DNA from: DAISJD01 sp036821645
GTDB taxonomy: Bacteria; Pseudomonadota; Alphaproteobacteria; ATCC43930; CGMCC-115725
Direction: 5' to 3'
NCBI GenBank assembly: GCA_036821645.1
Contig: DAISJD010000035.1
Coordinates: 1-23,911 of the forward strand
DNA length: 23,911 bases
Part shown: one piece after another, positions 1-7,839 of the stretch
How positions within the stretch are numbered: the stretch's first letter is position 1
Layout of the letters: each line of letters opens with the position of its first letter
Made by a program: the position numbers and the translations under genes
Notes under the pieces: generated by a model
Databases searched by the model: none
Told to the model about the DNA's origin: nothing
The model's input: only the letters and a program-made list of their open reading frames with translations

Positions 1-2
1 AC

Positions 3-536
3 CGCACCCTGCCCGGCGATCCCACGCCCGCCGACCAAGTCAAACGCATGATCCGGGTCGATCACGCGGGCGAACATGGTGCCGCCCGGATCTATGAAGG
101 CCAACTCGCGATTCTCGGCAAGGGTCCCCATGGCGACACGATCCGCCACATGGCGGAACAAGAACGCGCCCATCGGGCCGCGTTCGATCGCCTGCTGGTC
201 GAACGCCGGGTGCGCCCGACCCTGCTCGGCCCCTTTTGGGACATAGCCGGTTTCGCCTTGGGGGCTGCAACGGCACTCATGGGGCCGAAAGCGGCCATGG
301 CCTGCACCGTTGCCGTTGAAGAAGTCATCGAAGAACACTACCATGCCCAGGCTGAAGCGCTGGGCACCCATGAACCGGATCTTCGGGCGACGATCGAACG
401 GTTTCGCGCCGAGGAATTGGAACATCGGGACATCGGCCTCGACCATGGGGCCCTTGAGGCGCCGGGATATGAGGCGCTCAGCACCGTCATCAAGGCCGGT
501 TCCCGGCTCGCCATCTATCTCGCGGCCCGGATCTGA
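3..536 (+). CDS. coq7: Coq7 family demethoxyubiquinone hydroxylase (5'-partial)
   Basis: Di-iron monooxygenase that hydroxylates the demethoxyubiquinone ring late in ubiquinone synthesis, at the inner membrane. The frame is open to the left edge: before the ATG at 48 it reads RTLPGDPTPADQVKR, which fits the usual Coq7 N-terminus, so the true start lies outside the window and the ATG at 48 is internal. The carboxylate/histidine ligand motifs of the family are visible: DHAGEHGA, EQERAH, EEVIEEHY and EELEHRD. A hydrophobic central stretch (GFALGAATALMG) fits membrane association. It ends with TGA 55 bp before the gamma-glutamyltransferase gene. Family call is secure; only the N-terminus is missing. 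Confidence 0.95.
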   Translation, partial: RTLPGDPTPADQVKRMIRVDHAGEHGAARIYEGQLAILGKGPHGDTIRHMAEQERAHRAAFDRLLVERRVRPTLLGPFWDIAGFALGAATALMGPKAAMACTVAVEEVIEEHYHAQAEALGTHEPDLRATIERFRAEELEHRDIGLDHGALEAPGYEALSTVIKAGSRLAIYLAARI

Positions 537-591
537 TCCGTCGCAGGCGGAACGGCGAGACGGGGACGGCCCCTGCAAAAGGCCCCGTTTC

Positions 592-2373
592 ATGCCGCCT
601 GTTCCGCCCATCCGCCCTCTTCGCCGCCCCTCCCTTCTGCTGCGCATCGGTGTCGCCGTGAGCCTTGTCAGTCTTTATTTCCCCCCGCTTGCCAGCGCAG
701 AACAACCTGGGCGCGGGGATCGGCTGGTCGGCGAACCCTTCGCCATTCGGGCCCCCACCGTGGCCCAGCACGGCATGGCCGCCACCAGCCAACCCTTGGC
801 CAGTCAAGTCGCCATCGACATCCTGAAACGCGGCGGCAGTGCGATCGACGCCGCCATCGCCGCCAATGCGATGCTGGGTTTGGTCGAACCGACGGGGGCT
901 GGGATCGGCGGCGATCTCTTCGCCATCGTCTGGGATCCCAAAACCAAGGAACTCTATGGCTATAACGGCAGCGGCCGCTCTCCCATGGGGCTCAGCCTCG
1001 ATATGGTAAAGGCCGGGGCCGTCCATGGGGCCTTGCCGCCTTACGGCCCGCTTTCGGTGTCGGTGCCGGGGGCCGTCGATGGCTGGTTTGCGCTCCACGA
1101 TAAGTTCGGCCGCCTGCCGATGGCCGATCTTTTGGCACCGGCCATCGGCTATGCCCAGGACGGGTTCCCCCTGACCAAGACCATCGCCGCCTCGTGGGCC
1201 GCCAACATCAATAATTTCATCAAGAACAAGGACCAAATCCCCGCCCTCGACAATGCGCTTGCAACCTATACGATCGACGGGCACCCCCCGGCAACGGGCG
1301 AGGTTTTCCGCAATCCCGATCTCGCAGCGACCTATAAGTTGATCGCAACCGGTGGGCGGGATGCCTTCTACAAGGGGCCGATCGCCGACCGGATCGATGC
1401 GTTCATGCATAAGATCGGCGGCAAGCTCGCCAAGGCCGATCTCGCGGCCCACCACGGCGAATGGGTCAAACCGGTTTCCACGTCATATCGAGGATATTCC
1501 GTCTATCAACTGCCCCCCAACAGTCAGGGGATGAGCGTGTTGCAGATGTTGAACATCTTGGAAGGCTACGATCTCGCCAAGATGGGACGGGGAACCGCCG
1601 ACACGCTGCATGTGATGATCGAGGCCAAGAAACTCGCCTATGCCGACCGGGCGCGCTATTTTGCCGATCCCGATTTTGCCAAGACCCCCATCAAAAGCCT
1701 GCTCGACAAGGGCTATGCCGACGCGCGACGGTCCTTGATCAGGATGGATAAGGCGATGGAGATGCCCGATCCGGGGGCTCCCCCCAATCAAGGCGATACG
1801 GTTTATTTTACCGTAGCCGACAAAGACGGCATGATGGTGTCCTGGATCCAAAGCAATTATCGCGGCATGGGCAGCGGCCTCGTCGCCGATCATTTGGGCT
1901 TCATGTTCCAAGATCGCGGCCAACTCTTCACGCTCAAAGACGGCCATCCAAACGCCTATGCGCCGGGCAAGCGGCCGTTCCATACCATCATACCAGGCTT
2001 CGTCACGAAGGATGGCGAGCCGTTTTTGTCCTTCGGCGTGATGGGCGGGGCCGTCCAACCTCAGGGTCAGGTGCAGGTTCTGACCAATATCATCGATTTC
2101 GGTCTCGATGTTCAGGCGGCGGGCGATGCCGCGCGCTTCGTCCATGAGGGCCGCAACGAACCGGACGAACGGGACGACCATAACCCGGTCGAAGTTCAGT
2201 TTGAAAGCGGCGTGATGCAGGCGGCCTTGGCCGACCTGATCAAACGCGGCCATAACGCCTCGATCGGGCGCAATTTTTACGGTGGCTATGAGGCGATTTT
2301 GTGGGATGCCAAGAACCGGGTCTATCATGGGGCGACGGAAATGCGCTTCGACGGGCTTGCCATCGGTTACTGA
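592..2373 (+). CDS. ggt: Gamma-glutamyltransferase (glutathione hydrolase), exported
   Basis: N-terminal nucleophile (Ntn) hydrolase that cleaves the gamma-glutamyl bond of glutathione in the periplasm. The precursor normally self-cleaves into large and small subunits. From the ATG at 592 it is 593 aa. Residues about 10-35 form a Sec-type signal (basic RPLRRP, hydrophobic core LLLRIGVAVSLVSL, cleavage near ASA). The frame is open upstream to 310, but that part overlaps coq7 and lacks sense as protein. The family opening GGSAIDAAIAANAMLGLVEP and GIGGDLFAI are present. The likely processing site and nucleophile is Thr403 in GDTVYFTVADKDG. GMGSGL follows in the small subunit, and GGAVQPQGQ lies near the end. 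No convincing Shine-Dalgarno precedes 592, so the exact start is moderately certain. The next gene on the same strand (rhlE) has its own possible promoter. Confidence 0.92.
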   Translation: MPPVPPIRPLRRPSLLLRIGVAVSLVSLYFPPLASAEQPGRGDRLVGEPFAIRAPTVAQHGMAATSQPLASQVAIDILKRGGSAIDAAIAANAMLGLVEPTGAGIGGDLFAIVWDPKTKELYGYNGSGRSPMGLSLDMVKAGAVHGALPPYGPLSVSVPGAVDGWFALHDKFGRLPMADLLAPAIGYAQDGFPLTKTIAASWAANINNFIKNKDQIPALDNALATYTIDGHPPATGEVFRNPDLAATYKLIATGGRDAFYKGPIADRIDAFMHKIGGKLAKADLAAHHGEWVKPVSTSYRGYSVYQLPPNSQGMSVLQMLNILEGYDLAKMGRGTADTLHVMIEAKKLAYADRARYFADPDFAKTPIKSLLDKGYADARRSLIRMDKAMEMPDPGAPPNQGDTVYFTVADKDGMMVSWIQSNYRGMGSGLVADHLGFMFQDRGQLFTLKDGHPNAYAPGKRPFHTIIPGFVTKDGEPFLSFGVMGGAVQPQGQVQVLTNIIDFGLDVQAAGDAARFVHEGRNEPDERDDHNPVEVQFESGVMQAALADLIKRGHNASIGRNFYGGYEAILWDAKNRVYHGATEMRFDGLAIGY

Positions 2374-2414
2374 ACTTTGGACAGGGACGTGGGGGACAAG
2401 AAGGCGCGGGATGG

Positions 2415-2442
2415 GGCGGCGGGTCGATCATCGCCCGCCGCC
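2415..2442. other. GC-rich inverted repeat after ggt
   Basis: Perfect 9-bp arms (GGCGGCGGG at 2415-2423, CCCGCCGCC at 2434-2442) with a 10-base loop, 41 bp after the ggt stop. There is no T-run on either side, so it is not a classical intrinsic terminator. It may still stabilise the ggt 3' end. Confidence 0.3.
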
Positions 2443-2483
2443 GGTCCGCCCAAGCAGATCTGACCCGCGCGCGGAATTTGTGA

Positions 2484-2514
2484 TTGGCGTGCGCATCGTC
2501 TGCGGCGGTATAAC
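2484..2514 (+). promoter_or_regulatory. Possible sigma70 promoter for rhlE
   Basis: A -10 box TATAAC (2509-2514, 5/6 matches) is preceded by TTGGCG (2484-2489, 4/6) at a longer-than-ideal spacing of 19. The expected start of transcription is near 2521, shortly before the helicase coding frame. Suggestive only. Confidence 0.3.
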
Positions 2515-2586
2515 CCGGGGGGACTGTCGCTTTGGGCGATACGTCCCTTCATTGATGAGGCATTCGTTATCACCGCGTTCGACACA

Positions 2587-3834
2587 TTGGGCCTCACGGC
2601 CCCCCTCTTGGCCGCCATCACCGACGCTGGCTATCGAGATGCGACCCCGATTCAGGCCAAGGCCATCGGCCCCGTTCTCGCCGGTCACGATCTTTTGGCC
2701 TGCGCCCAAACGGGTACCGGCAAGACGGCCGCCTTCGCGTTGCCGATTTTACAGATGCTGGCCGAAGCCCCGCCCACAGCACCGCGTGGGCAGCGCCCGA
2801 TCCGGGCCCTCATCCTGTCGCCGACCCGGGAATTAGCCAGTCAAATCGCTGAAAGCTTCACGGTTCTGGGCCGTCACCTGTCGCTTACCAACTGCGTCAT
2901 TTTCGGCGGGGTCGGGGTCAGTCCCCAGGTCGATCGTCTGCGGCGCGGCGTCGATATCTTGGTCGCAACGCCGGGCCGCCTCATCGATCTTGCCAATCAG
3001 GGGGCCCTTTCCCTCGCGAAAATCGAGTTTTTCGTCTTGGACGAGGCGGATCGCATGCTCGATATGGGCTTCATTCACGATGTGCGCCGGATCATCAAAC
3101 TCCTGCCTCAACGTCGTCAGTCCCTGTTCTTTTCGGCGACCGTCCCCGACGAGATCCAAAAACTGGCCAATGCCATCCTCACCAACCCGACCTTCGTCGC
3201 CGTGACGCCACCCGCCACCACGGCAGAACGGATCGATCAGTCGGTTTTCTTTGTCGATCGCAGTCAAAAACGGGCCCTTCTGGCCCATTTGCTGCAAGAT
3301 CCCGCGATTACCCGGACCCTGGTCTTCACCCGTACGAAACATCTCGCCAATCGACTAACCGAACAATTAGATAAGGATGGGATCAGGGCCGAAGCGATCC
3401 ATGGCAATAAATCCCAAAGTGCACGCGAACGGGCCTTGGCCAATTTCCGGGCGGGCACCACACCGGTCCTCGTCGCAACCGACATTGCCGCCCGGGGGAT
3501 CGACGTTGCCGGGGTTTCTCATGTGATCAATTACGATCTGCCCAATGAACCGGAAAGCTATGTCCATCGCATCGGACGCACCGCCCGCGCCGGGGCGGCC
3601 GGTATCGCCCTCAGCTTTTGCGATGCCGACGAGATGGGGTTCTTGCGCGATATCGAAAAGACCATTCGCCAACCCATCCCCGTGATTGCAGAACATCCGT
3701 TCAGCGTCGGCGCCCCTGTACCGCCGCCGCCGGGAACTAAAATCCCAAAACCACCCGCCCGCAAACCGCAACCCCGCGCCCAACAACAACGGGCACGACG
3801 CCCCCAGGCCACCCCGCGCACACGGGAAGGATAA
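2587..3834 (+). CDS. rhlE: DEAD-box ATP-dependent RNA helicase, RhlE type
   Basis: RNA helicase acting in ribosome assembly and RNA turnover. The conserved motifs are in order: Q motif (TPIQAKAI), I (AQTGTGKT), Ia (PTRELA), Ib (TPGRLID), II (DEADRMLDMGF), III (SAT), IV (LVFTRTK), V (ATDIAARGID) and VI (HRIGRTARAG). A short Pro/Arg-rich basic tail follows, as in RhlE. The start is unclear. The only ATG/GTG/TTG in frame after the upstream stop at 2461 is the TTG at 2587, without a Shine-Dalgarno. However, the family's upstream Phe lies at 2578-2580 (reading VITAF-DTLGL), before that TTG. The sequence GATGAGG (2554-2560) is well placed for a rare start at GTT 2566 or ATC 2569. The 3' end lies 5 bp from the convergent cyclase gene. 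Confidence 0.93.
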   Translation: MGLTAPLLAAITDAGYRDATPIQAKAIGPVLAGHDLLACAQTGTGKTAAFALPILQMLAEAPPTAPRGQRPIRALILSPTRELASQIAESFTVLGRHLSLTNCVIFGGVGVSPQVDRLRRGVDILVATPGRLIDLANQGALSLAKIEFFVLDEADRMLDMGFIHDVRRIIKLLPQRRQSLFFSATVPDEIQKLANAILTNPTFVAVTPPATTAERIDQSVFFVDRSQKRALLAHLLQDPAITRTLVFTRTKHLANRLTEQLDKDGIRAEAIHGNKSQSARERALANFRAGTTPVLVATDIAARGIDVAGVSHVINYDLPNEPESYVHRIGRTARAGAAGIALSFCDADEMGFLRDIEKTIRQPIPVIAEHPFSVGAPVPPPPGTKIPKPPARKPQPRAQQQRARRPQATPRTREG

Positions 3835-3839
3835 TCCGC

Positions 3840-5144
3840 TTACACGGTCGTCGGCGCCACCGCACGATAGGATGGTGCGCGGGCGCGCGATCCCAACAGA
3901 AACCAAGTCTTCATTTCACCCTTGCCCTTGATATGGGTGATGAACGGTCCCTCGAACTCAAACGCCTCGCCCAACAATTGGCGCAAATCGTCGGAGACAT
4001 GGATCCGGCCCGCCATGCCGTGGGACTCGAGCCGACTGGCGGTATTCACCGTATCGCCCCAAATATCATAGAGAAACTTCGTCTGACCGATCACACCGGC
4101 CGCCACAGGCCCGGTATGAATCCCGATCCTCAACTCGAAGATACCACCATCGGGGTGACGAAACGTGCGGGCCGAGGCAATCATTTCAAGGGCGACTTCG
4201 GCGAGGGCAATGGCATGATCGACGCGTTTCATCGGGACGCCAGCCGCGATCATATAGCAATCGCCGATCGTCTTGATTTTTTCGAGACCATATCGCTGCG
4301 TGATTTGATCAAAGGTCGTAAACAACGTGTTCAATAATGAAACGACATAACGTGATTCATTGGCTTCTGAAAAACGCGTAAAACTAACAATATCGGCAAA
4401 AAGAACTGTAACATTGCTAAAATCATCAACGATCAATTTTTCGCCCGCCCGTTTGCGACGGCTGATATCCGGTGGCAAGATATTGTTCAAAAGCCCGGTA
4501 ATTTCTTTTTCAGCTTCCTCAAGTTGTCGCCGCTTACGCCAAACTTGTCGTTCATTCCATTCCGATTGATAGGAACGATAACCACCGAGAAAACTCATGC
4601 TGCCGATGAAAAAAATCCCGAATAGGATTTGTGATAATGGATCTTCCTTGATCGCGATTGTCGCAATGAAATAAAAAATAAAGGCAACGACAGAACCGGA
4701 CAAAGCCCCGATAAACGGGACGGTACCAAGAGCAAATCCACCCAGATTTGCAATCATAAAATAACTTTGATAAAGCCCATCGGCACTTTTATCGACAGAA
4801 ATATAGGAAATAAATACCATTGTTATATTAAAAAACATATTATAAACACTAATTTTTTCAATATTTTTCCTTTTTTTCATTAAAAGACAAATCGGAACCA
4901 AAGACAATTCAGCGGCGACTGCGAATGATTTGACATAATATATGAACGTATCCGTATCAGGTAAAATAATGGCATCGACCATCATAGACTGGACCCACAA
5001 AGAGGCCAACAACAAGAAGACCATGATGTTATCGCGAAACCGGCGCGGAACCCAATCCTGCTTATATTGCTCTTCAAGGTGCGACACTTTAAAGCGCAAT
5101 GTCAGCGAGGACATCAGTCCCCCATCATTCGTTGGCTTCACCAT
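3840..5144 (-). CDS. Membrane-bound class III adenylate cyclase (copy 1)
   Basis: Makes cAMP from ATP. The protein is 434 aa. About six membrane segments (residues roughly 40-60, 70-90, 98-116, 126-146, 149-166, 172-188) are followed by a charged helical linker (192-220) and a C-terminal cyclase domain (about 240-415). All catalytic positions expected for an adenylate cyclase are present: metal-binding Asp251 and Asp295, adenine-selecting Lys291 (KIKTIGD) and Asp360 (YDIWGD), and transition-state Asn367 and Arg371. A guanylate cyclase would have Glu and Cys/Ser at the selecting sites. The start is fixed by GGAGGT nine bases upstream of the ATG. It lies downstream of, and in the same direction as, a paralogous cyclase, with a 220-bp gap. 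The DNA of the membrane half is unusually AT-rich compared with the catalytic half. The sensed signal is unknown. Confidence 0.93.
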   Translation of the reverse strand: MVKPTNDGGLMSSLTLRFKVSHLEEQYKQDWVPRRFRDNIMVFLLLASLWVQSMMVDAIILPDTDTFIYYVKSFAVAAELSLVPICLLMKKRKNIEKISVYNMFFNITMVFISYISVDKSADGLYQSYFMIANLGGFALGTVPFIGALSGSVVAFIFYFIATIAIKEDPLSQILFGIFFIGSMSFLGGYRSYQSEWNERQVWRKRRQLEEAEKEITGLLNNILPPDISRRKRAGEKLIVDDFSNVTVLFADIVSFTRFSEANESRYVVSLLNTLFTTFDQITQRYGLEKIKTIGDCYMIAAGVPMKRVDHAIALAEVALEMIASARTFRHPDGGIFELRIGIHTGPVAAGVIGQTKFLYDIWGDTVNTASRLESHGMAGRIHVSDDLRQLLGEAFEFEGPFITHIKGKGEMKTWFLLGSRARAPSYRAVAPTTV

Positions 5145-5153
5145 CCGATATTG

Positions 5154-5159
5154 ACCTCC
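5154..5159 (-). promoter_or_regulatory. Shine-Dalgarno of cyclase copy 1
   Basis: On the minus strand this reads GGAGGT, nine bases before the ATG at 5144. It decides the start against the later in-frame Met11. Confidence 0.75.
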
Positions 5160-5364
5160 ACGAGATACCCGATTGCGCCCGGGACTTACGCGTATAAATT
5201 ATCTGCGTCACTCTGGAAGGAAGTGGACCATTGAAAGATATCTAATCCATTAACTTGCCAAAATACGCACTTTAAAGAGTGCCAATTTATAATAATTCCA
5301 CGAATACATTCGTATTCAAGTTCTTTTTTCAAAGAAAACACCGAAGGATCAAAACACCGATAAA

Positions 5365-6669
5365 TCAGGCCGCCGGGCGATGTCTTTCGATTTGATCCCT
5401 GACCGTTTGACGGGCCCCTTGCAAAAACCACGTCGTCATTGTGCCCTTGCCCTTGATATGGGTGGTGAAGGGCCCATCGAATTCGAATGAATCGCGCAGC
5501 AATTGATAAATATCATCGGAGACGTGAATCCGACCCGGCATCCCATGGGACTCAAGCCGACTGGCGGTATTGACCGTATCGCCCCAGATATCATAGAGAA
5601 ATTTCGTTTGACCGATCACCCCGGCCGCAACCGGCCCCGTATGCAGGCCAATGCGCAACTCGAAAGTCCCGCCATCGGGATGGCGGAATTTGCGCGCACA
5701 TTCCAACATTTCCAACGCAACATAGGCAAGGGCGGCCGCATGGTCGGCGCGCTTCAACGGAACGCCCGCCGCAATCATGTAGCAATCGCCGATCGTTTTA
5801 ATTTTTTCCAAATTGTGGCGTGCCGTAATCTCGTCAAACGAGGTAAAGAGTGTATTCAACAATGAAACGACATGGCGAGATTCATTAAGTTCAGAAAAAC
5901 GAGTAAAACTGACAATATCAGCAAACAAGACCGTAACATTGGGAAAATCATCGACAATCAGTTTTTCACCGGCTCGTTTGCGTCGCGTGATTTCTGGCGG
6001 CAGAATATTATTGAGCAAGGCGGTAATTTCTTCTTCTGCTTTTTCTAATTCTTGGCGTTTATACCAAACTTGCCGTTCGTTCCATTCTGCCTGATAGGCC
6101 CCGAAACCGCCAAGGAAACTGATGCAACTGATAAAAAACAGACCGGCCATAATTTGAGGCATCGGGTCGGATTTGATGACCAAAGTCGCAATGAGATAGT
6201 AAACGAAGACCATGGCGGATCCCATGGCCCCACCGATGAAGGGAATAGCCCCCAAAACGAAGCCCCCCAGATTTGCCACCATGAAAAAACTTTGGTAAAC
6301 CGGATCGACTTCTTTGCTGATTTGAATATAGACAAAGAAAACCATTGAAACGTTAAAGGTCATATTGCACAGACTGAGTGGTTCGACCCAATCTTTGCGG
6401 GGAAACGAGAAAATCAATGGAATCAACAAGAATTCAACGATGATTGCCGATAATTTATATAACAGGACGCTTTGCCCGCCATCGGGCAGAATATAGAAAT
6501 CGACGGCAATCGATTGCGCCCACAAGAAAGCAATGAGAATGAAGGCTAACAGATTGTCCCAGAAACGGCGCGGTACGCGATCGCGTTTGTACTGACGTTC
6601 AAGCTGCTTGTCCTTAAATCGCAAGCTAATCAGTGAAAGCAGCCCTGCTTGATCGTCGGCCTTTAGCAT
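5365..6669 (-). CDS. Membrane-bound class III adenylate cyclase (copy 2)
   Basis: Paralogue of the neighbouring cyclase, also exactly 434 aa, and the two align end to end by eye without gaps. It has the same plan: six membrane segments, helical linker, and cyclase domain with metal Asp251/Asp295, adenine-selecting Lys291/Asp360, and Asn367/Arg371. My hand count over residues 221-410 gives 161 of 190 identical. Over residues 1-190 it gives about 92 of 190. This fits a tandem duplication in which the output domain was conserved while the membrane (probably sensory) half diverged. A purine-rich CAGGG lies six bases before the ATG. It is the upstream gene of the pair. I see no clear terminator in the 220-bp gap to copy 1, so co-transcription is possible but unproven. 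Confidence 0.93.
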   Translation of the reverse strand: MLKADDQAGLLSLISLRFKDKQLERQYKRDRVPRRFWDNLLAFILIAFLWAQSIAVDFYILPDGGQSVLLYKLSAIIVEFLLIPLIFSFPRKDWVEPLSLCNMTFNVSMVFFVYIQISKEVDPVYQSFFMVANLGGFVLGAIPFIGGAMGSAMVFVYYLIATLVIKSDPMPQIMAGLFFISCISFLGGFGAYQAEWNERQVWYKRQELEKAEEEITALLNNILPPEITRRKRAGEKLIVDDFPNVTVLFADIVSFTRFSELNESRHVVSLLNTLFTSFDEITARHNLEKIKTIGDCYMIAAGVPLKRADHAAALAYVALEMLECARKFRHPDGGTFELRIGLHTGPVAAGVIGQTKFLYDIWGDTVNTASRLESHGMPGRIHVSDDIYQLLRDSFEFDGPFTTHIKGKGTMTTWFLQGARQTVRDQIERHRPAA

Positions 6670-6825
6670 AATGCGCCCTGACCCCTCGTCGATACGGGTC
6701 CGCGACCGTTCAACGGCACTCGCGGTTCATGCCATTCTTAGCAAACATTCATAAAAGCTTATACAGGATCGATGGTGATCATGTGACAAAAAATTGATAA
6801 ATCATCGTCGATTCACTTTTTATGG

Positions 6826-6853
6826 GCCGAAACCGGACTGCCGAAACCGGACT
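6826..6853. repeat. 14-bp perfect tandem repeat
   Basis: The unit GCCGAAACCGGACT occurs twice head to tail (6826-6839, 6840-6853), between the GGDEF gene's 3' end and the upstream side of cyclase copy 2. It looks like a small slippage duplication. Confidence 0.9.
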
Positions 6854-6871
6854 GCAATGGCGGCGATAATC

Positions 6872-7576
6872 CTAGCCGACATTTTTCGCCAAAAGCCGCG
6901 CCTGCTGCTTCATCCGGTACATGGCCTGATCGGCGGCTTCCATGACGGCTTCAACCTTTTCATTGCCCCGAAACGCATAAGCCCCGAAAGACGCGCTCAG
7001 ATTGATCGTGTTCCCGTTCCAGATTACCGGGTGCGCAATCAAATGTTCCGCCAGGGCGGCTGCCTTTTGTTCAGCGGCTTCCTGATTGGAACGCACCAAC
7101 AAAATCCCAAACTCATCGCCGCCCAACCGGGCCACGACATCGGCATGGCGGACATGATCGATCAGGATTTTTGCCACATGTTGCAAGGCTGCATCGCCGG
7201 CATTGTGGCCGAATCGATCATTGATCTGCTTCATGCCGTTGAGATCGATATAGACCAAAGCCGACTCGGTGCCGTACCGACTGGCCAGGGCGATCAAACG
7301 CGACAATTCCCGGATAAAGGCGCGCCGGTTCGCGACGGGCATCAAGGCATCTTCATCGGCCAATTGTTCAAGGCGCAGCAACTGTCGGCTCAGACTGGCG
7401 ACCTTTTCTTGGACAAGGGCGGTCTCATCGTATAATTCATTGATTAATCTTGATAAAGCAGGGTCAAGACCATCAGGATCGATACCGGCATTCAGCAGAC
7501 GCGCCCGGAGGGCTTCCGGGCGCGTCTGCGGTTCCGGCCTGATTTTCCTGCGGGTCTTGGTCTCGGCGATCTTCAA
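6872..7576 (-). CDS. GGDEF-domain diguanylate cyclase
   Basis: Likely makes cyclic di-GMP from two GTP. The protein is 234 aa and soluble. An N-terminal Arg/Pro-rich stretch and a helical region (about 38-72, coiled-coil-like) precede the GGDEF domain (about 73-232). The signature GGDEF is intact at 152-156, and the product-inhibition site RxxD is present at 143-146, five residues before it as usual. LVYIDLNGMKQINDRFGH supplies the metal-binding and substrate-binding Asp/Asn region. No sensor or EAL domain is seen. The start is a TTG at 7576, supported by GGGAAGA five bases upstream on the minus strand. It is transcribed in the same direction as the two cAMP-forming cyclases, about 200 bp upstream of copy 2, so two second-messenger systems lie side by side. 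Confidence 0.92.
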   Translation of the reverse strand: MKIAETKTRRKIRPEPQTRPEALRARLLNAGIDPDGLDPALSRLINELYDETALVQEKVASLSRQLLRLEQLADEDALMPVANRRAFIRELSRLIALASRYGTESALVYIDLNGMKQINDRFGHNAGDAALQHVAKILIDHVRHADVVARLGGDEFGILLVRSNQEAAEQKAAALAEHLIAHPVIWNGNTINLSASFGAYAFRGNEKVEAVMEAADQAMYRMKQQARLLAKNVG

Positions 7577-7580
7577 CGGA

Positions 7581-7587
7581 TCTTCCC
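7581..7587 (-). promoter_or_regulatory. Shine-Dalgarno supporting the TTG start of the GGDEF gene
   Basis: On the minus strand this reads GGGAAGA, with a spacing of four to five bases to the TTG at 7576. It makes this non-ATG start credible. Confidence 0.6.
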
Positions 7588-7744
7588 TGTTTGACGTCCT
7601 TCGGGCCCTATCCTGTCAGATTTGGCCTCGGATCCCCCTATGAATACCATTTAATAGTTCGCAAGACCGCACGAGTTTGCAACCACTTGACACGCTTTCC
7701 TCAGGGCCGCCGCCGACGGTCGATCATTTTCCATCCAGGGTCTC

Positions 7745-7772
7745 TTGCCCAAACCCATCTCTACCGTATAAT
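7745..7772 (+). promoter_or_regulatory. Sigma70-like promoter of purEK
   Basis: A perfect -10 box TATAAT (7767-7772) is preceded by TTGCCC (7745-7750, 4/6) at a spacing of 16. The expected transcription start, near 7779, coincides with the first base of the 22-bp tandem repeat. A separate perfect TTGACA at 7687-7692 has no -10 box at the right distance. Confidence 0.55.
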
Positions 7773-7778
7773 GCTTTG

Positions 7779-7822
7779 TTCACCCTTAACGCTCACACAA
7801 TTCACCCTTAACGCTCACACAA
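7779..7822. repeat. 22-bp perfect tandem repeat in the purE leader
   Basis: The unit, beginning TTCACCCTTAACG and ending CTCACACAA, occurs twice without mismatch (7779-7800 and 7801-7822). It fills nearly the whole predicted 5' untranslated region between the promoter and the Shine-Dalgarno of purE. Confidence 0.92.
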
Positions 7823-7839
7823 AAGGAAGTTCTTTAAGG

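Noticed and set aside
563..589. Possible terminator between coq7 and ggt (ACGGGG/CCCCGT arms)
   Set aside because: Only 6 bp with a 17-base loop and three T. Too weak to separate from chance in GC-rich DNA.
310..591. 94-residue upstream extension of the gamma-glutamyltransferase
   Set aside because: It lies inside coq7 in another frame, is Arg/Pro/Ser-rich, and would bury the signal peptide that begins after ATG 592.
5186..5431. 81-codon minus-strand frame at the end of cyclase copy 2
   Set aside because: It overlaps the cyclase 3' end, has no recognisable motif and no clear ribosome site. The gap 5145-5364 otherwise holds only AT-rich short repeats.
6783..6806. CRP or FNR-like site upstream of cyclase copy 2 (TGTGACA, TTGATAAATCA)
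   Set aside because: The half-sites do not have the spacing or symmetry of the known consensus sites.
7687..7692. Perfect -35 TTGACA upstream of purE
   Set aside because: No -10 element lies 15-19 bases downstream; the TATAAT used lies about 75 bases away.
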